64,000 nucleotides of DNA from Propioniciclava sp. MC1595 (lineage in GTDB: Bacteria > Actinomycetota > Actinomycetes > Propionibacteriales > Propionibacteriaceae). The DNA lies in NCBI RefSeq assembly GCF_017569205.1, contig NZ_CP071870.1, positions 806,001 through 870,000 on the forward strand, given 5' to 3'. This document shows, one piece after another, positions 36,621-43,910 of this stretch (the first letter of the stretch is position 1; every line of letters starts with the position of its first letter). Both the position numbers and the translations under genes were made by a program. The notes under the pieces were generated by a model. It made no database searches. It saw only the letters and a list, made by a program, of their open reading frames with translations, and was not told the origin of the DNA.

Positions 36621-38405
36621 TCAGGCGTCCTGGCTGTAGACGAGCACCGAGTAGGGGCCGACCGACACGTTCCCGTGCCACTGCAGGCCGTCGGCGTCCT
36701 CCTCGTAGGCCTCGATGTCGAAGCTCTCGAAGTCGCCGAACAGCGAGCTGTACAGGGTCGCGTCGGAGTTGAAGCGCAGCTTCCACAGCCCGCCGCTGGG
36801 CAGGCCGATGCGGCGGTACTCCATGGCCTCGGCGGAGAGGTTCACGACCACGACGACGTCGTCGCCCGGGCCGTGGTCCAGCCAGCGCTGGAAGACCAGC
36901 AGGTTGGAGCCCTCGTCGACGTGGTGGACGTTGAGGCCGCGCCCGGTCAGGCCGCGGGTGACCCCGCCGCGGTTGAGGCGGAGGTCGATGAGGTCGCTGT
37001 AGAGACGGGCGAGCCCCTGGAAGTCCTCGTTTCGCTTCCAGTCCAGCGGCACGTCGTCGCGGAACCAGCCACCCTCGAGGAACTCCTGGCCCTGGAAGAT
37101 CATCGGGATGCCGGGGGAGGTCATCACCAGCGCCGCCCCGACCGTGGACCGCTTCTGCGACGGCCAGCCGGTGGCGTTTTCGGGCTCGATCTCCTGCGGG
37201 ACCCGGGCCTGGCCGTTGGCCACCTCGTCGTGGGACTCGGTGTAGATGACGCGCTCGAGCGGGTCGCCGTAGTGGTGGGCGATGGCCTCGGCGATGGCCC
37301 CGATCGACCGCTGCCCGTCGTCGGGGGTGATCAGCTCGGCGCGCACCGGGTGCACGAAGGCGGCGTCCCACTGCGCGTGGAAGCCCGCCCCGTCCTCGTT
37401 CTCCTCGGTGATGAGCGGGTTCTTGTGCAGGTCCTCAGCGATCATGATGCGACCGGGGAACTCGGTGCGCACGCTGTCGGTGAGCCAGCGCATGAGCGAC
37501 CAGCCCTCGTCGAGGTAGTTGCCCTGGTGGGTGTACATGTGGGGGACCATGTCGAGGCGCAGGCCGTCGACGTGGTAGTCGCGCATCCACATCAGCGCGT
37601 TGTCGCGGATGAACGTGCGCACCTCGCCGCGGCCGTAGTCGGGCCGGGTGTCGCCCCACGGGGTCTCGGAGCGGTCGTCGTTGTAGAAGTAGATGCCGCC
37701 CTTGCCGTTCTCGCTCCACCCGTCGAACGTCCACAGGTCGAGGTCGGAGGGGCCGAAGTGGTTGTAGACCACGTCCTGGATGACGGCCAGACCGCGCTTG
37801 TGGCACTCCTTGACGAAGGTCTTGTAGGCGTCGGGGCCCCCGTAGGCGCTCTCGACGGCGAAGATGTGGGCCGGGTTGTAGCCCCAGCTCATGTCGCCGG
37901 CGAACTCGGCCATGGGCATGACCTCGACCGCGTTGACGCCGAGGTCGACCAGGTGGTCGAGGCGGGCGATCGCGTCGTCGAGGTGCCCCACGGAGCCCTC
38001 GGAGTCCTGGCCGCCGAACGAGCCGATGTGCATCTCGTAGATGACCAGCTCGTGGTGGGGCGGGCAGTTCGCCGAGTCGCCCTCCCAGTCGTAGGCGTCG
38101 TGGTCGTAGATGACGCCGTTGCCGACCGAGTTGGTGACCTGGCGCGCGTAGGGGTCGACCCGGGCGAAGGAGTTCTCGCCGTTCGTGATCTGGTACTTGT
38201 ACTCCTGGCCCGCGACGGCGCCCTCGACGAAGCCGTACCAGAACCCGTTGCCCTCGTTCTCCAGCGCGTCGGCGTCGTTGCGCCACTCGTTGAAGTCACC
38301 GAAGACCGTCACCGCGTCGGCGTGGGGGGCCCAGACCCGGAAGGCGGTGCCTCCCTCGACGGGGATGGCGCCCATGCCCTCGATCGGGTGTTCGGGTGTG
38401 GTCAC
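36621..38405 (-). CDS. glgB: GH13 alpha-glucan branching-type enzyme
   Basis: A 594-residue GH13 protein. An N-terminal CBM48 domain (FRVWAPHADAVTVFGDFNEW) precedes the TIM barrel. Catalytic residues are visible: nucleophile D285 in GLRLDMVPHM, acid/base E324 in MIAEDLHKNP and transition-state D393 in YTESHDEVANG. The layout fits 1,4-alpha-glucan branching enzyme, though it is shorter than typical GlgB; a related glucan hydrolase is possible. GAGGAGCC precedes the GTG start. It is divergent from the XRE gene. Confidence 0.8.
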   Translation of the reverse strand: MTTPEHPIEGMGAIPVEGGTAFRVWAPHADAVTVFGDFNEWRNDADALENEGNGFWYGFVEGAVAGQEYKYQITNGENSFARVDPYARQVTNSVGNGVIYDHDAYDWEGDSANCPPHHELVIYEMHIGSFGGQDSEGSVGHLDDAIARLDHLVDLGVNAVEVMPMAEFAGDMSWGYNPAHIFAVESAYGGPDAYKTFVKECHKRGLAVIQDVVYNHFGPSDLDLWTFDGWSENGKGGIYFYNDDRSETPWGDTRPDYGRGEVRTFIRDNALMWMRDYHVDGLRLDMVPHMYTHQGNYLDEGWSLMRWLTDSVRTEFPGRIMIAEDLHKNPLITEENEDGAGFHAQWDAAFVHPVRAELITPDDGQRSIGAIAEAIAHHYGDPLERVIYTESHDEVANGQARVPQEIEPENATGWPSQKRSTVGAALVMTSPGIPMIFQGQEFLEGGWFRDDVPLDWKRNEDFQGLARLYSDLIDLRLNRGGVTRGLTGRGLNVHHVDEGSNLLVFQRWLDHGPGDDVVVVVNLSAEAMEYRRIGLPSGGLWKLRFNSDATLYSSLFGDFESFDIEAYEEDADGLQWHGNVSVGPYSVLVYSQDA

Positions 38406-38481
38406 GGCAGGCTCCTCGAGGCCGGCGACAGGGGTTCGGGACGCAGCCTAGCGGGCGGACGCGAGTGCTTGCCGTTCGGTT

Positions 38482-38521
38482 TGCACCCTGATGGGCCTAG
38501 CCGGGGTCGCGTCAGGGTGCA
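38482..38521. repeat. 10-bp inverted repeat between glgB and the XRE gene
   Basis: TGCACCCTGA (38482-38491) and TCAGGGTGCA (38512-38521) are perfect inverted arms with a 20-nt loop. They lie in the divergent intergenic region, 77 nt upstream of glgB and about 55 nt before the XRE start. They could be a shared regulatory site. Confidence 0.55.
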
Positions 38522-38547
38522 GATCCGGGGTCGAGGGGGTTGTGGGC

Positions 38548-38568
38548 GCTAACTGCAGCTAGCAGACT
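38548..38568 (+). promoter_or_regulatory. XRE-gene promoter with overlapping near-palindrome
   Basis: GCTAACTGCAGCTAGC (38548-38563) is palindromic at 12 of 16 positions. CAGACT (38563-38568) is a -10-like hexamer 7 nt before the ATG at 38576. Operator and -10 overlap by one base, as expected for autorepression by the XRE protein. Confidence 0.5.
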
Positions 38569-38575
38569 TGTGGGC

Positions 38576-38986
38576 ATGGACGGCTTCGAGGTCAACGAGC
38601 AGCACGAGCGGCTGTCGCTCGGCGACTTCATCGCCACCCAGCGCCGTGCGGCAGAGATGTCGCTCCGGCAGCTCGCCGACCGGGCGGGCATCTCCAACCC
38701 GTACGTGAGCCAGATCGAGCGTGGGCTGCGCAAGCCGTCCGCGGAGGTACTGAACCAGATCGCCACCGCCCTGTCGGTGTCGGCCGAATCCCTGTACGTC
38801 CGCGCCGGCATCATCGACCCGGACGAACACCGTCCGACGTCGGTGCAGCGCGCAGTCCAGTCCGACCCGGCCCTGACCGCCGCCCAGAAGCAGGCCCTGA
38901 TCACCGTCTACCTGGCGTTCGTCCAGCCCGACGCAGGGCCTCACCCCACACCCACGCCGGACGTCCCGGCAGCCAGCAAGGAGTGA
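38576..38986 (+). CDS. XRE-family helix-turn-helix regulator
   Basis: A 136-residue regulator. The HTH reads MSLRQLADRAGISNPYVSQIERGLRKPSAEVLNQIATAL (about residues 27-65), followed by a short helical tail ending in Pro-rich sequence. Similar actinobacterial regulators sit directly before a helical surface or stress protein gene, as here. ATG 38576 is chosen for the -10-like CAGACT 7 nt upstream. The next gene starts 2 nt after its stop and shares the operon. Confidence 0.88.
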   Translation: MDGFEVNEQHERLSLGDFIATQRRAAEMSLRQLADRAGISNPYVSQIERGLRKPSAEVLNQIATALSVSAESLYVRAGIIDPDEHRPTSVQRAVQSDPALTAAQKQALITVYLAFVQPDAGPHPTPTPDVPAASKE

Positions 38987-38988
38987 CC

Positions 38989-39558
38989 ATGTCCGACCAG
39001 TACAACGAGTACAACGACCAGACCAAGCCCGAGGGCGAGTTCGTCGAGGAGTTCGAGGTGAAGGCCGAGGACGCCCACCTGGCCGCCGGTGAGAAGTTCA
39101 CCCCCGAGCAGCTCGGTGACGCCGTCATCAAGTTCGCCACCGAGACCGCCTACGCCGCCGCCGGCTTCGCGAACGTCCTGGCCGAGAAGGCCAAGGTGTT
39201 CTACGAGTCGCAGCGCAAGGAGATTGCGGCCAAGACGCCCGAGGGCGTGGACCCGAACTTCCGCCAGTTCGTCGACGCGATGCCCGACCAGTTCAAGGGC
39301 TTCATCGACGAGGCGACCAAGGCGTTCCACGACATGGCCGAGCGCGGCCGCACCACCGTCGCGGACCTCCAGCACCAGGTCCAGGCGGCCCGTGACGCCG
39401 CCAAGGACGCCCGCACCAACCCGACCGAGGCCTTCGACCTGAAGGACGACGCCGCCGCGACCGCCGAGGCCGCCGACGCCGTCGCCCCCGAGGACGCCCA
39501 GGACGTCGTCACCGACGCCTACCCGGGTGAGGCCAAGGACGAGCCGCGCCAGTGGTGA
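38989..39558 (+). CDS. Acidic helical protein of unknown function
   Basis: A 189-residue, strongly acidic, largely alpha-helical protein without membrane segments. The middle (LGDAVIKFATETAYAAAGFANVLAEKAKVFYESQRKEIA) is amphipathic. The C-terminal third is rich in Ala and Asp. The order XRE regulator then helical protein recalls mycobacterial Rv0474-hbhA, but this protein lacks the Lys-rich HBHA tail, so homology is not claimed. AAGGAG lies 5 nt before the ATG and overlaps the end of the XRE gene. Confidence 0.7.
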   Translation: MSDQYNEYNDQTKPEGEFVEEFEVKAEDAHLAAGEKFTPEQLGDAVIKFATETAYAAAGFANVLAEKAKVFYESQRKEIAAKTPEGVDPNFRQFVDAMPDQFKGFIDEATKAFHDMAERGRTTVADLQHQVQAARDAAKDARTNPTEAFDLKDDAAATAEAADAVAPEDAQDVVTDAYPGEAKDEPRQW

Positions 39559-39574
39559 CACAGCGCACCTGACC

Positions 39575-39612
39575 CACGAGGGCCCCGGACCGATCGGTCC
39601 GGGGCCCTCGTG
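39575..39612. terminator. 17-bp bidirectional terminator
   Basis: CACGAGGGCCCCGGACC (39575-39591) pairs perfectly with 39596-39612 around the loop GATC. Outer arms TGACCCAC and GTGGGTCA can extend it with an asymmetric bulge. It lies between the convergent acidic-protein and msrA genes. Confidence 0.8.
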
Positions 39613-39623
39613 CGTCCCGTGGG

Positions 39624-40268
39624 TCAACCGCAGGTCACGCCGGTGGCGTGGATGGGGCAGTAGCCGTTGGGGTTCTTCTCCAGGTACTGCTGGTGGTAGG
39701 CCTCGGCCCAGTAGAACGGGGCGTCGTCGGCGGCCACGATCTCGGTGGTGATGTCGCCGTACCCGGCCGCGGAGAACGCCTCCTGGTAACGCTCCTTCGC
39801 GGCGGCCGCGGCCGCCGCCTGCGCCTCGTCGACGGGGTACAGGGCCGAGCGGTACTGGGTGCCGACGTCGTTGCCCTGGCGGAACCCTTGGGTGGGGTCG
39901 TGGGCCTCGAAGAAGACCCGCAGCAGCTCGTCGTAGGACACCATCGCCGGGTCGTACGTCACCCGCACGGCCTCGGCGTGGCCGGTGCGCCCCGAGCAGA
40001 CCTCCTCGTAGGTGGGGTTCGGGGTGTAGCCGCCCATGTACCCCACCGCGGTGTTGGTCACGCCGGGCGTGTTCCAGAACATCTTCTCCTCGCCCCAGAA
40101 GCACCCGAGGGCGAAGTAGGCGACCTCGGACCCCTCGGGGGTGTCGAGCACGTTCGTGCCGAAGATGTCGTGCGTCGCGCCCTCGGGCAGGATCGACCGA
40201 TCCCGCCCCGGCAGGGCGAGGCGCGGGTCGACCATGCGTGGTTGGATCATCCCCCAGCTACCGAACAT
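39624..40268 (-). CDS. msrA: Peptide-methionine (S)-S-oxide reductase MsrA
   Basis: A 214-residue enzyme repairing methionine-S-sulfoxide. The catalytic GCFWGEE motif has C56. Other conserved blocks are [26 protein letters not shown] and the YRSALYP segment. A resolving Cys lies near the C-terminus ([13 protein letters not shown]). ATG 40268 is chosen because TACCCT lies 7 nt upstream. It is divergent from the gene at 40303 with overlapping promoters. Confidence 0.93.
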   Translation of the reverse strand: MFGSWGMIQPRMVDPRLALPGRDRSILPEGATHDIFGTNVLDTPEGSEVAYFALGCFWGEEKMFWNTPGVTNTAVGYMGGYTPNPTYEEVCSGRTGHAEAVRVTYDPAMVSYDELLRVFFEAHDPTQGFRQGNDVGTQYRSALYPVDEAQAAAAAAAKERYQEAFSAAGYGDITTEIVAADDAPFYWAEAYHQQYLEKNPNGYCPIHATGVTCG

Positions 40269-40275
40269 GCCCGCA

Positions 40276-40295
40276 AGGGTAGCTCGCACTACGCT
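40276..40295. promoter_or_regulatory. Back-to-back leaderless promoters of msrA and the 40303 gene
   Basis: The -10 of msrA (TACCCT, complement of 40276-40281) and that of the rightward gene (TACGCT, 40290-40295) are only 8 bp apart. Each -35 would lie inside the other gene's start region, so only one polymerase could bind at a time. Confidence 0.55.
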
Positions 40296-40302
40296 GGTCG
40301 CC

Positions 40303-40689
40303 ATGACTGCTGCGTTCGCCCCCGGGTTCTACACGACCAAGGCCGAGGCCGCCTCCGTGGCCGGCGACTGGCGCTTGGGCGGGTGGACGCCGAAGGTGCT
40401 GCAGCTGCCCGAGGACCTGGGCCGCGACGCGCGCCGCACGGTGCTGGCCGAGCTCGGCCTGGCGCTCGGGCTCGGTGAGCTGGCCTCCCCGGCGGCGCTG
40501 TCCGAGGCGCTCTGGCGCGTCGGGGCGTCCACCGTGCTGGTCTGGGCGCGCGGCCAGGAGTTCGCGGACGCCGAGCCCGCGGTCTGGAAGGCGGTCGGGG
40601 ACGTGCTCGAGAAGCGCGCCAAGGCCAAGCCCGACTTCGCCGTGGTCCTGGCCGGTGCCGACAAGAAGTCCAAGGAGCGCGACCGCTGA
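40303..40689 (+). CDS. Small cytoplasmic protein, unknown function
   Basis: A 128-residue protein without membrane segments or a recognisable domain. It begins [23 protein letters not shown] and ends in a charged Lys-rich tail (KKSKERDR). Several short amphipathic helices are likely. TACGCT 7 nt before the ATG indicates a leaderless transcript. It is divergent from msrA, and the two promoters overlap, so their expression may be linked. Confidence 0.7.
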   Translation: MTAAFAPGFYTTKAEAASVAGDWRLGGWTPKVLQLPEDLGRDARRTVLAELGLALGLGELASPAALSEALWRVGASTVLVWARGQEFADAEPAVWKAVGDVLEKRAKAKPDFAVVLAGADKKSKERDR

Positions 40690-40732
40690 GACGGTCCCGG
40701 GCCTTGTCGGTGTGCCGGTGAACAATGCTCAC

Positions 40733-41758
40733 ATGCCATCTCTCTCCCGACGCTCCCTGATCGCACTCGCCACCGCCGCGGGCCTCGGCCTCGCCGGTTG
40801 CGCCGGCTCCCCGGCGGCCACGCCGGCCGCAACACCGGCGGGCAGCGCGGGGGCGACGACGGCGTCCGGCCAGGTGCTGCAGATCGGGATCGCGCAGATC
40901 GTCGACCACCCGTCGCTCAACGACCTGCGTGACGGCTTCAAGGAGGGCATGGCCGCGGCCGGCTACGTCGAGGGCACTGACGTGGTCTACGAGGACCGCA
41001 ACGCCGCGGGTGACCAGGCGACGCTGACCTCGATCGCCTCGGCGTTCGGCAGCAAGGACCTCGTGGTCGCCATCGCCACGCCCACCGCGCAGGCGATGGT
41101 GCAGGCGCTCCCCGACACCCCGATCTTCTTCGCGGGCGTGACCGACCCGGTGGGTGCCGACCTCGTCGCGTCGCTGGAGGCGCCCGGCGGCAACGTGACG
41201 GGAACCTCGGACTTCCCGCCCGTGGCCGACCAGCTGAAGCTGATCAAGGAGATCCTCCCCGAGGCCAGGACCATCGGCCTGCTCTACAGCTCGGCCGAGA
41301 CCAACAGCCACATCCACGCCGACATGGTGAAGGAGGCCGCCCCCGCCCTCGGGCTGGAGGTGAAGGAGGCGACGGTGTCGAACTCCTCCGAGGTGGCCCA
41401 GGCCGCCGAGTCGCTGACCGACGTGGACGCGTTCTTCATCGGCACCGACAACACCTTCGTCTCCGCGATGGAGTCGGTGGTGCAGGTCGCCGAGGCCAAC
41501 AAGATCCCGCTCGTCGTGTCCGACCCCGACTCGGTCGTTCGCGGGGCGCTGGCGGCCTACGCGGTGGACTACCGCGCCCAGGGCGTCCAAACCGGGACGA
41601 TGGCGGCGCAGATGCTGAAGTCCGGCGGCAAGGCGGGCGACATCCCGGTCGAGCGGGCCAAGGACCTCGAGCTGTCGGTCAACCCCGGCGCAGCCGAGCG
41701 CATGGGCGTCACGCTGCCCGCCGACGTGCTTGCGCGCGCCGACCACACGGTCGACTGA
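40733..41758 (+). CDS. TrpX/ABC_sub_bind-family substrate-binding lipoprotein
   Basis: A 341-residue binding protein. The signal sequence has twin arginines (SRRSLIALATAA) and a lipobox LAGC with lipid-bearing C23. The mature protein has the two-lobed ABC_sub_bind pattern: QIGIAQIVDHPSLNDLRDGFKEGMAAAGY, IFFAGVTDPVGADLV, IGLLYSSAETNS and IPLVVSDPDSVVRGALAAYAVDY. Relatives bind tryptophan or other aromatic compounds. No permease or ATPase gene accompanies it here. AACAAT lies 6 nt before the ATG. Confidence 0.82.
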   Translation: MPSLSRRSLIALATAAGLGLAGCAGSPAATPAATPAGSAGATTASGQVLQIGIAQIVDHPSLNDLRDGFKEGMAAAGYVEGTDVVYEDRNAAGDQATLTSIASAFGSKDLVVAIATPTAQAMVQALPDTPIFFAGVTDPVGADLVASLEAPGGNVTGTSDFPPVADQLKLIKEILPEARTIGLLYSSAETNSHIHADMVKEAAPALGLEVKEATVSNSSEVAQAAESLTDVDAFFIGTDNTFVSAMESVVQVAEANKIPLVVSDPDSVVRGALAAYAVDYRAQGVQTGTMAAQMLKSGGKAGDIPVERAKDLELSVNPGAAERMGVTLPADVLARADHTVD

Positions 41759-41770
41759 GTCGAGCCCCGC

Positions 41771-42316
41771 TCAGCCCGCCGGCCGGGCGAGGTCGTCGAC
41801 GCGTTCGGCGCCCGGCAGCGCCAGCAGGGTGGTGACGGGCACGAACAGCTTCGAGGCCCGGATGCCCGAACCGATGCACACCCAGTCCGTGTCGGCCACG
41901 GCGCCGTCGACCCAGATCGGCCAGTCGGCGGGGACACCGATGGGGTTGATCCCGCCGTACTCCATACCCGTGGCCTCGACGGCGAAGTCCATGGGCGCGA
42001 ACGAGGCCTTGCGCGCGCCGAGCCGCTTGCGGATGAGCCCGTTCACGTCGAGGCGGTCCGTGGCGCGCACCATGCACACCACGTGGGAGTCGACCCCGGC
42101 GCGGGTGCCCCGCACGACGACCGCGTTCGCGCTGGCGTCCAGCGGCACGCCGTAGTGGGCGCACAGCTGCTCGGTGTCGGCGAGGGTCGGGTCGATGGCG
42201 GCGACGAGCGCCTCCAGCCCGGTCCGCTCCAGCACGGCCAGGGTGACTGGCGCGAGCAGGTCGGGGCGCCCGAGCGCCGGGGCGGTGTCCAGGGACCCGA
42301 AGAGTTCGTGAGGCAC
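41771..42316 (-). CDS. YbaK/EbsC-family aminoacyl-tRNA deacylase-like protein
   Basis: A 181-residue protein with the YbaK/ProX fold: VVVRGTRAGVDSHVVCMVRATDRLDVNGLIRKRLGARKASFAPMDFAVEATGMEYGGINPIG. The KRLGARKASFA and GxxxGGI(x)P blocks are typical of proteins that hydrolyse mischarged tRNAs. Exact specificity cannot be assigned. The GTG start at 42316 follows CAGGAT by 6 nt. It converges on the binding-protein gene, 12 nt away. Confidence 0.83.
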   Translation of the reverse strand: MPHELFGSLDTAPALGRPDLLAPVTLAVLERTGLEALVAAIDPTLADTEQLCAHYGVPLDASANAVVVRGTRAGVDSHVVCMVRATDRLDVNGLIRKRLGARKASFAPMDFAVEATGMEYGGINPIGVPADWPIWVDGAVADTDWVCIGSGIRASKLFVPVTTLLALPGAERVDDLARPAG

Positions 42317-42428
42317 CGCGCCATCCTGCCACGTGGATCCGGCCGGATCGGGGCGGACCGCGGCCCGCGGCGTTCGGGTGGCTCTGTAGGCTGTGGGGGA
42401 CGTCACGACAGCAACAGGAGAAGCGCGC

Positions 42429-43298
42429 ATGGCGAAGGCAGGCAAGCAGCCGAACGCGGCACAGGGCTCGGCGCGGGCGCGGCTCGCGGAGGAGCGGCGC
42501 AAGGCGGAGCAGGCCGCCCGGCGCAACAAGATGTTCGGCATCGCGGCCGGCGCCGTGGCGCTGCTGCTCGTCGCCGTCGGCGTGATCATCGCGATCGGCA
42601 TGAACCGGCCCCAGGCCCCCGGTGGCGGTGGCAGCACCGGTTACGTGGCCGCGCTGCAGAACGTGCCGGCCGCTGACCTGGACGCCGTGGGCGTGGGCGC
42701 GCTGTCCGTCACCCCGGCCGAGCCCGTGCCGGGCGGCGAGGTCCAGATGCAGGACGGCAAGCCGCGCCTGCTCTACATCGGCGCCGAGTACTGCTCCTTC
42801 TGCGGCTACACCCGCTGGCCCCTGACCATCGCCCTCGAGCGGTTCGGTGACTTCTCCGGCCTCGAGGCGGGGCAGGCCCCGTCGAACGCGGGCATGATCC
42901 CGACCGTGTCGTACAGGGACGCGACCTACACCAGCGACCACCTCGTCTTCAAGGGCTATGAGCTCAAGGACGCGCAGGGCAACGACATCCAGACCCTCAC
43001 CCCCGAGGACGAGACCATCGCCCGCGAGCACGGCATGCAGGGCTACCCGTGGCTGTACTGGGGCACCCACACGAGCGGGACGCCGTTCCTGCAGCCCTTC
43101 CTGCAGGGCGGGTACATGCCCGGCAAGAGCGGCGACTCGATCGCGGAGAAGCTGAAGGACACCTCCTCGCCGGAGGCGCAGGCCATCCTCGGCGCGGCGA
43201 ACGTGACCACCGCCCAGATCTGCGCCCTGACCGGCGACCAGCCCGGCGACGTCTGCTCGGCGCCCGGCGTGGTGGCCGCCAAGGCGGTCCTCGGGTGA
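42429..43298 (+). CDS. DUF929 thioredoxin-fold membrane protein
   Basis: A 289-residue protein. The N-terminal cytoplasmic part is charged and helical, followed by one membrane helix (about 36-58) and an extracytoplasmic DUF929 domain. The thioredoxin-like active site is C122-S-F-C125 in GAEYCSFCGYTRWP. It probably introduces or shuffles disulfides in exported proteins. AGGAGAA precedes the ATG. The stop overlaps the VKOR start (GTGA), giving a coupled oxidant/reoxidant pair. Confidence 0.87.
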   Translation: MAKAGKQPNAAQGSARARLAEERRKAEQAARRNKMFGIAAGAVALLLVAVGVIIAIGMNRPQAPGGGGSTGYVAALQNVPAADLDAVGVGALSVTPAEPVPGGEVQMQDGKPRLLYIGAEYCSFCGYTRWPLTIALERFGDFSGLEAGQAPSNAGMIPTVSYRDATYTSDHLVFKGYELKDAQGNDIQTLTPEDETIAREHGMQGYPWLYWGTHTSGTPFLQPFLQGGYMPGKSGDSIAEKLKDTSSPEAQAILGAANVTTAQICALTGDQPGDVCSAPGVVAAKAVLG

Positions 43299-43780
43299 GT
43301 TCGCCCGCGGGTGCGGCGGTGCGGGTCGGGGCGGCTGACCCGAGCCCGCTCTGGATCAAGCTGCTGTGGGTGGCCAACCTGCTCGTGTCGGCCTACCTGA
43401 CCTGGGAGCACTACAACGCTGATGTCGTGCTGGTGTGCCCCGAGGGCGACTTCGTCAACTGCGCGTCGGTGACGACGTCGCCGTGGGCCTACCTGCTCGG
43501 CATCCCGGTGGCACTGCTGGGCCTGCTCTACAACATCGCCGGCGTGGCGTTCGCCTTCGCCGGGCGGCGGCTCGGGCTGCGCCGGGGGCGCCTGGTCGGG
43601 CTGGTGTTCACCGGTGTGGGCATGCTGTTCGTGCTCTACCTGGTCTGGGCCGAGTTCGTCATGATCGGCCAGATCTGCAGTTGGTGCACGGTCGTGCACG
43701 TCATCACCGCGGTGCTGTTCGTGTTCTACCTGACCACCTTCGTCGCCGGCGCACCCGAGCCCGCAGACGAGCCCGCCTGA
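43295..43780 (+). CDS. Vitamin K epoxide reductase (VKOR) family protein
   Basis: A 161-residue membrane protein with four or five helices. The active-site CxxC is C128-S-W-C131 in GQICSWCTVVH and the loop cysteines are C48 and C56 (VCPEGDFVNC). VKOR passes electrons from a periplasmic-type oxidase to quinone, replacing DsbB in actinobacteria. The GTG start overlaps the DUF929 stop, so the partner is that protein. Confidence 0.92.
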   Translation: MSSPAGAAVRVGAADPSPLWIKLLWVANLLVSAYLTWEHYNADVVLVCPEGDFVNCASVTTSPWAYLLGIPVALLGLLYNIAGVAFAFAGRRLGLRRGRLVGLVFTGVGMLFVLYLVWAEFVMIGQICSWCTVVHVITAVLFVFYLTTFVAGAPEPADEPA

Positions 43781-43781
43781 C

Positions 43782-43888
43782 CGCCGACAGCCTGCGAAGT
43801 TCGCGCCGAAAGCCTGCCAAGTTCGCGCCGACAGCCTCCCTTCAATTAACAGGGAGGCTGTCGGCGGTTGTTTGGCAGGCTCTCGGCG
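43782..43888. repeat. 22-nt-period intergenic repeat, cluster D, forming a long hairpin
   Basis: Three forward cores lie at 43782-43794, 43804-43816 and 43826-43838, each 22 nt apart. Two reverse cores lie at 43854-43866 and 43876-43888, again 22 nt apart. The centre pairs as CGCCGACAGCCTCCC (43826-43840) with 43852-43866 around an 11-nt loop, and AGCCTGCCAA pairs with TTGGCAGGCT further out. The structure sits between convergent genes and should terminate both. Confidence 0.8.
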
Positions 43889-43910
43889 TGCCTCCCGCGT
43901 CGCCGCGACG

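Noticed and set aside
38989-39558. Heparin-binding haemagglutinin (HBHA) homologue
   Set aside because: Gene order is similar to the mycobacterial locus, but the protein is acidic and lacks the Lys/Pro/Ala-rich C-terminal tail that defines HBHA.
43782-43888. CRISPR-like array
   Set aside because: The period of 22 nt with 9-nt spacers is far too short, units invert, and there are no cas genes in the window.
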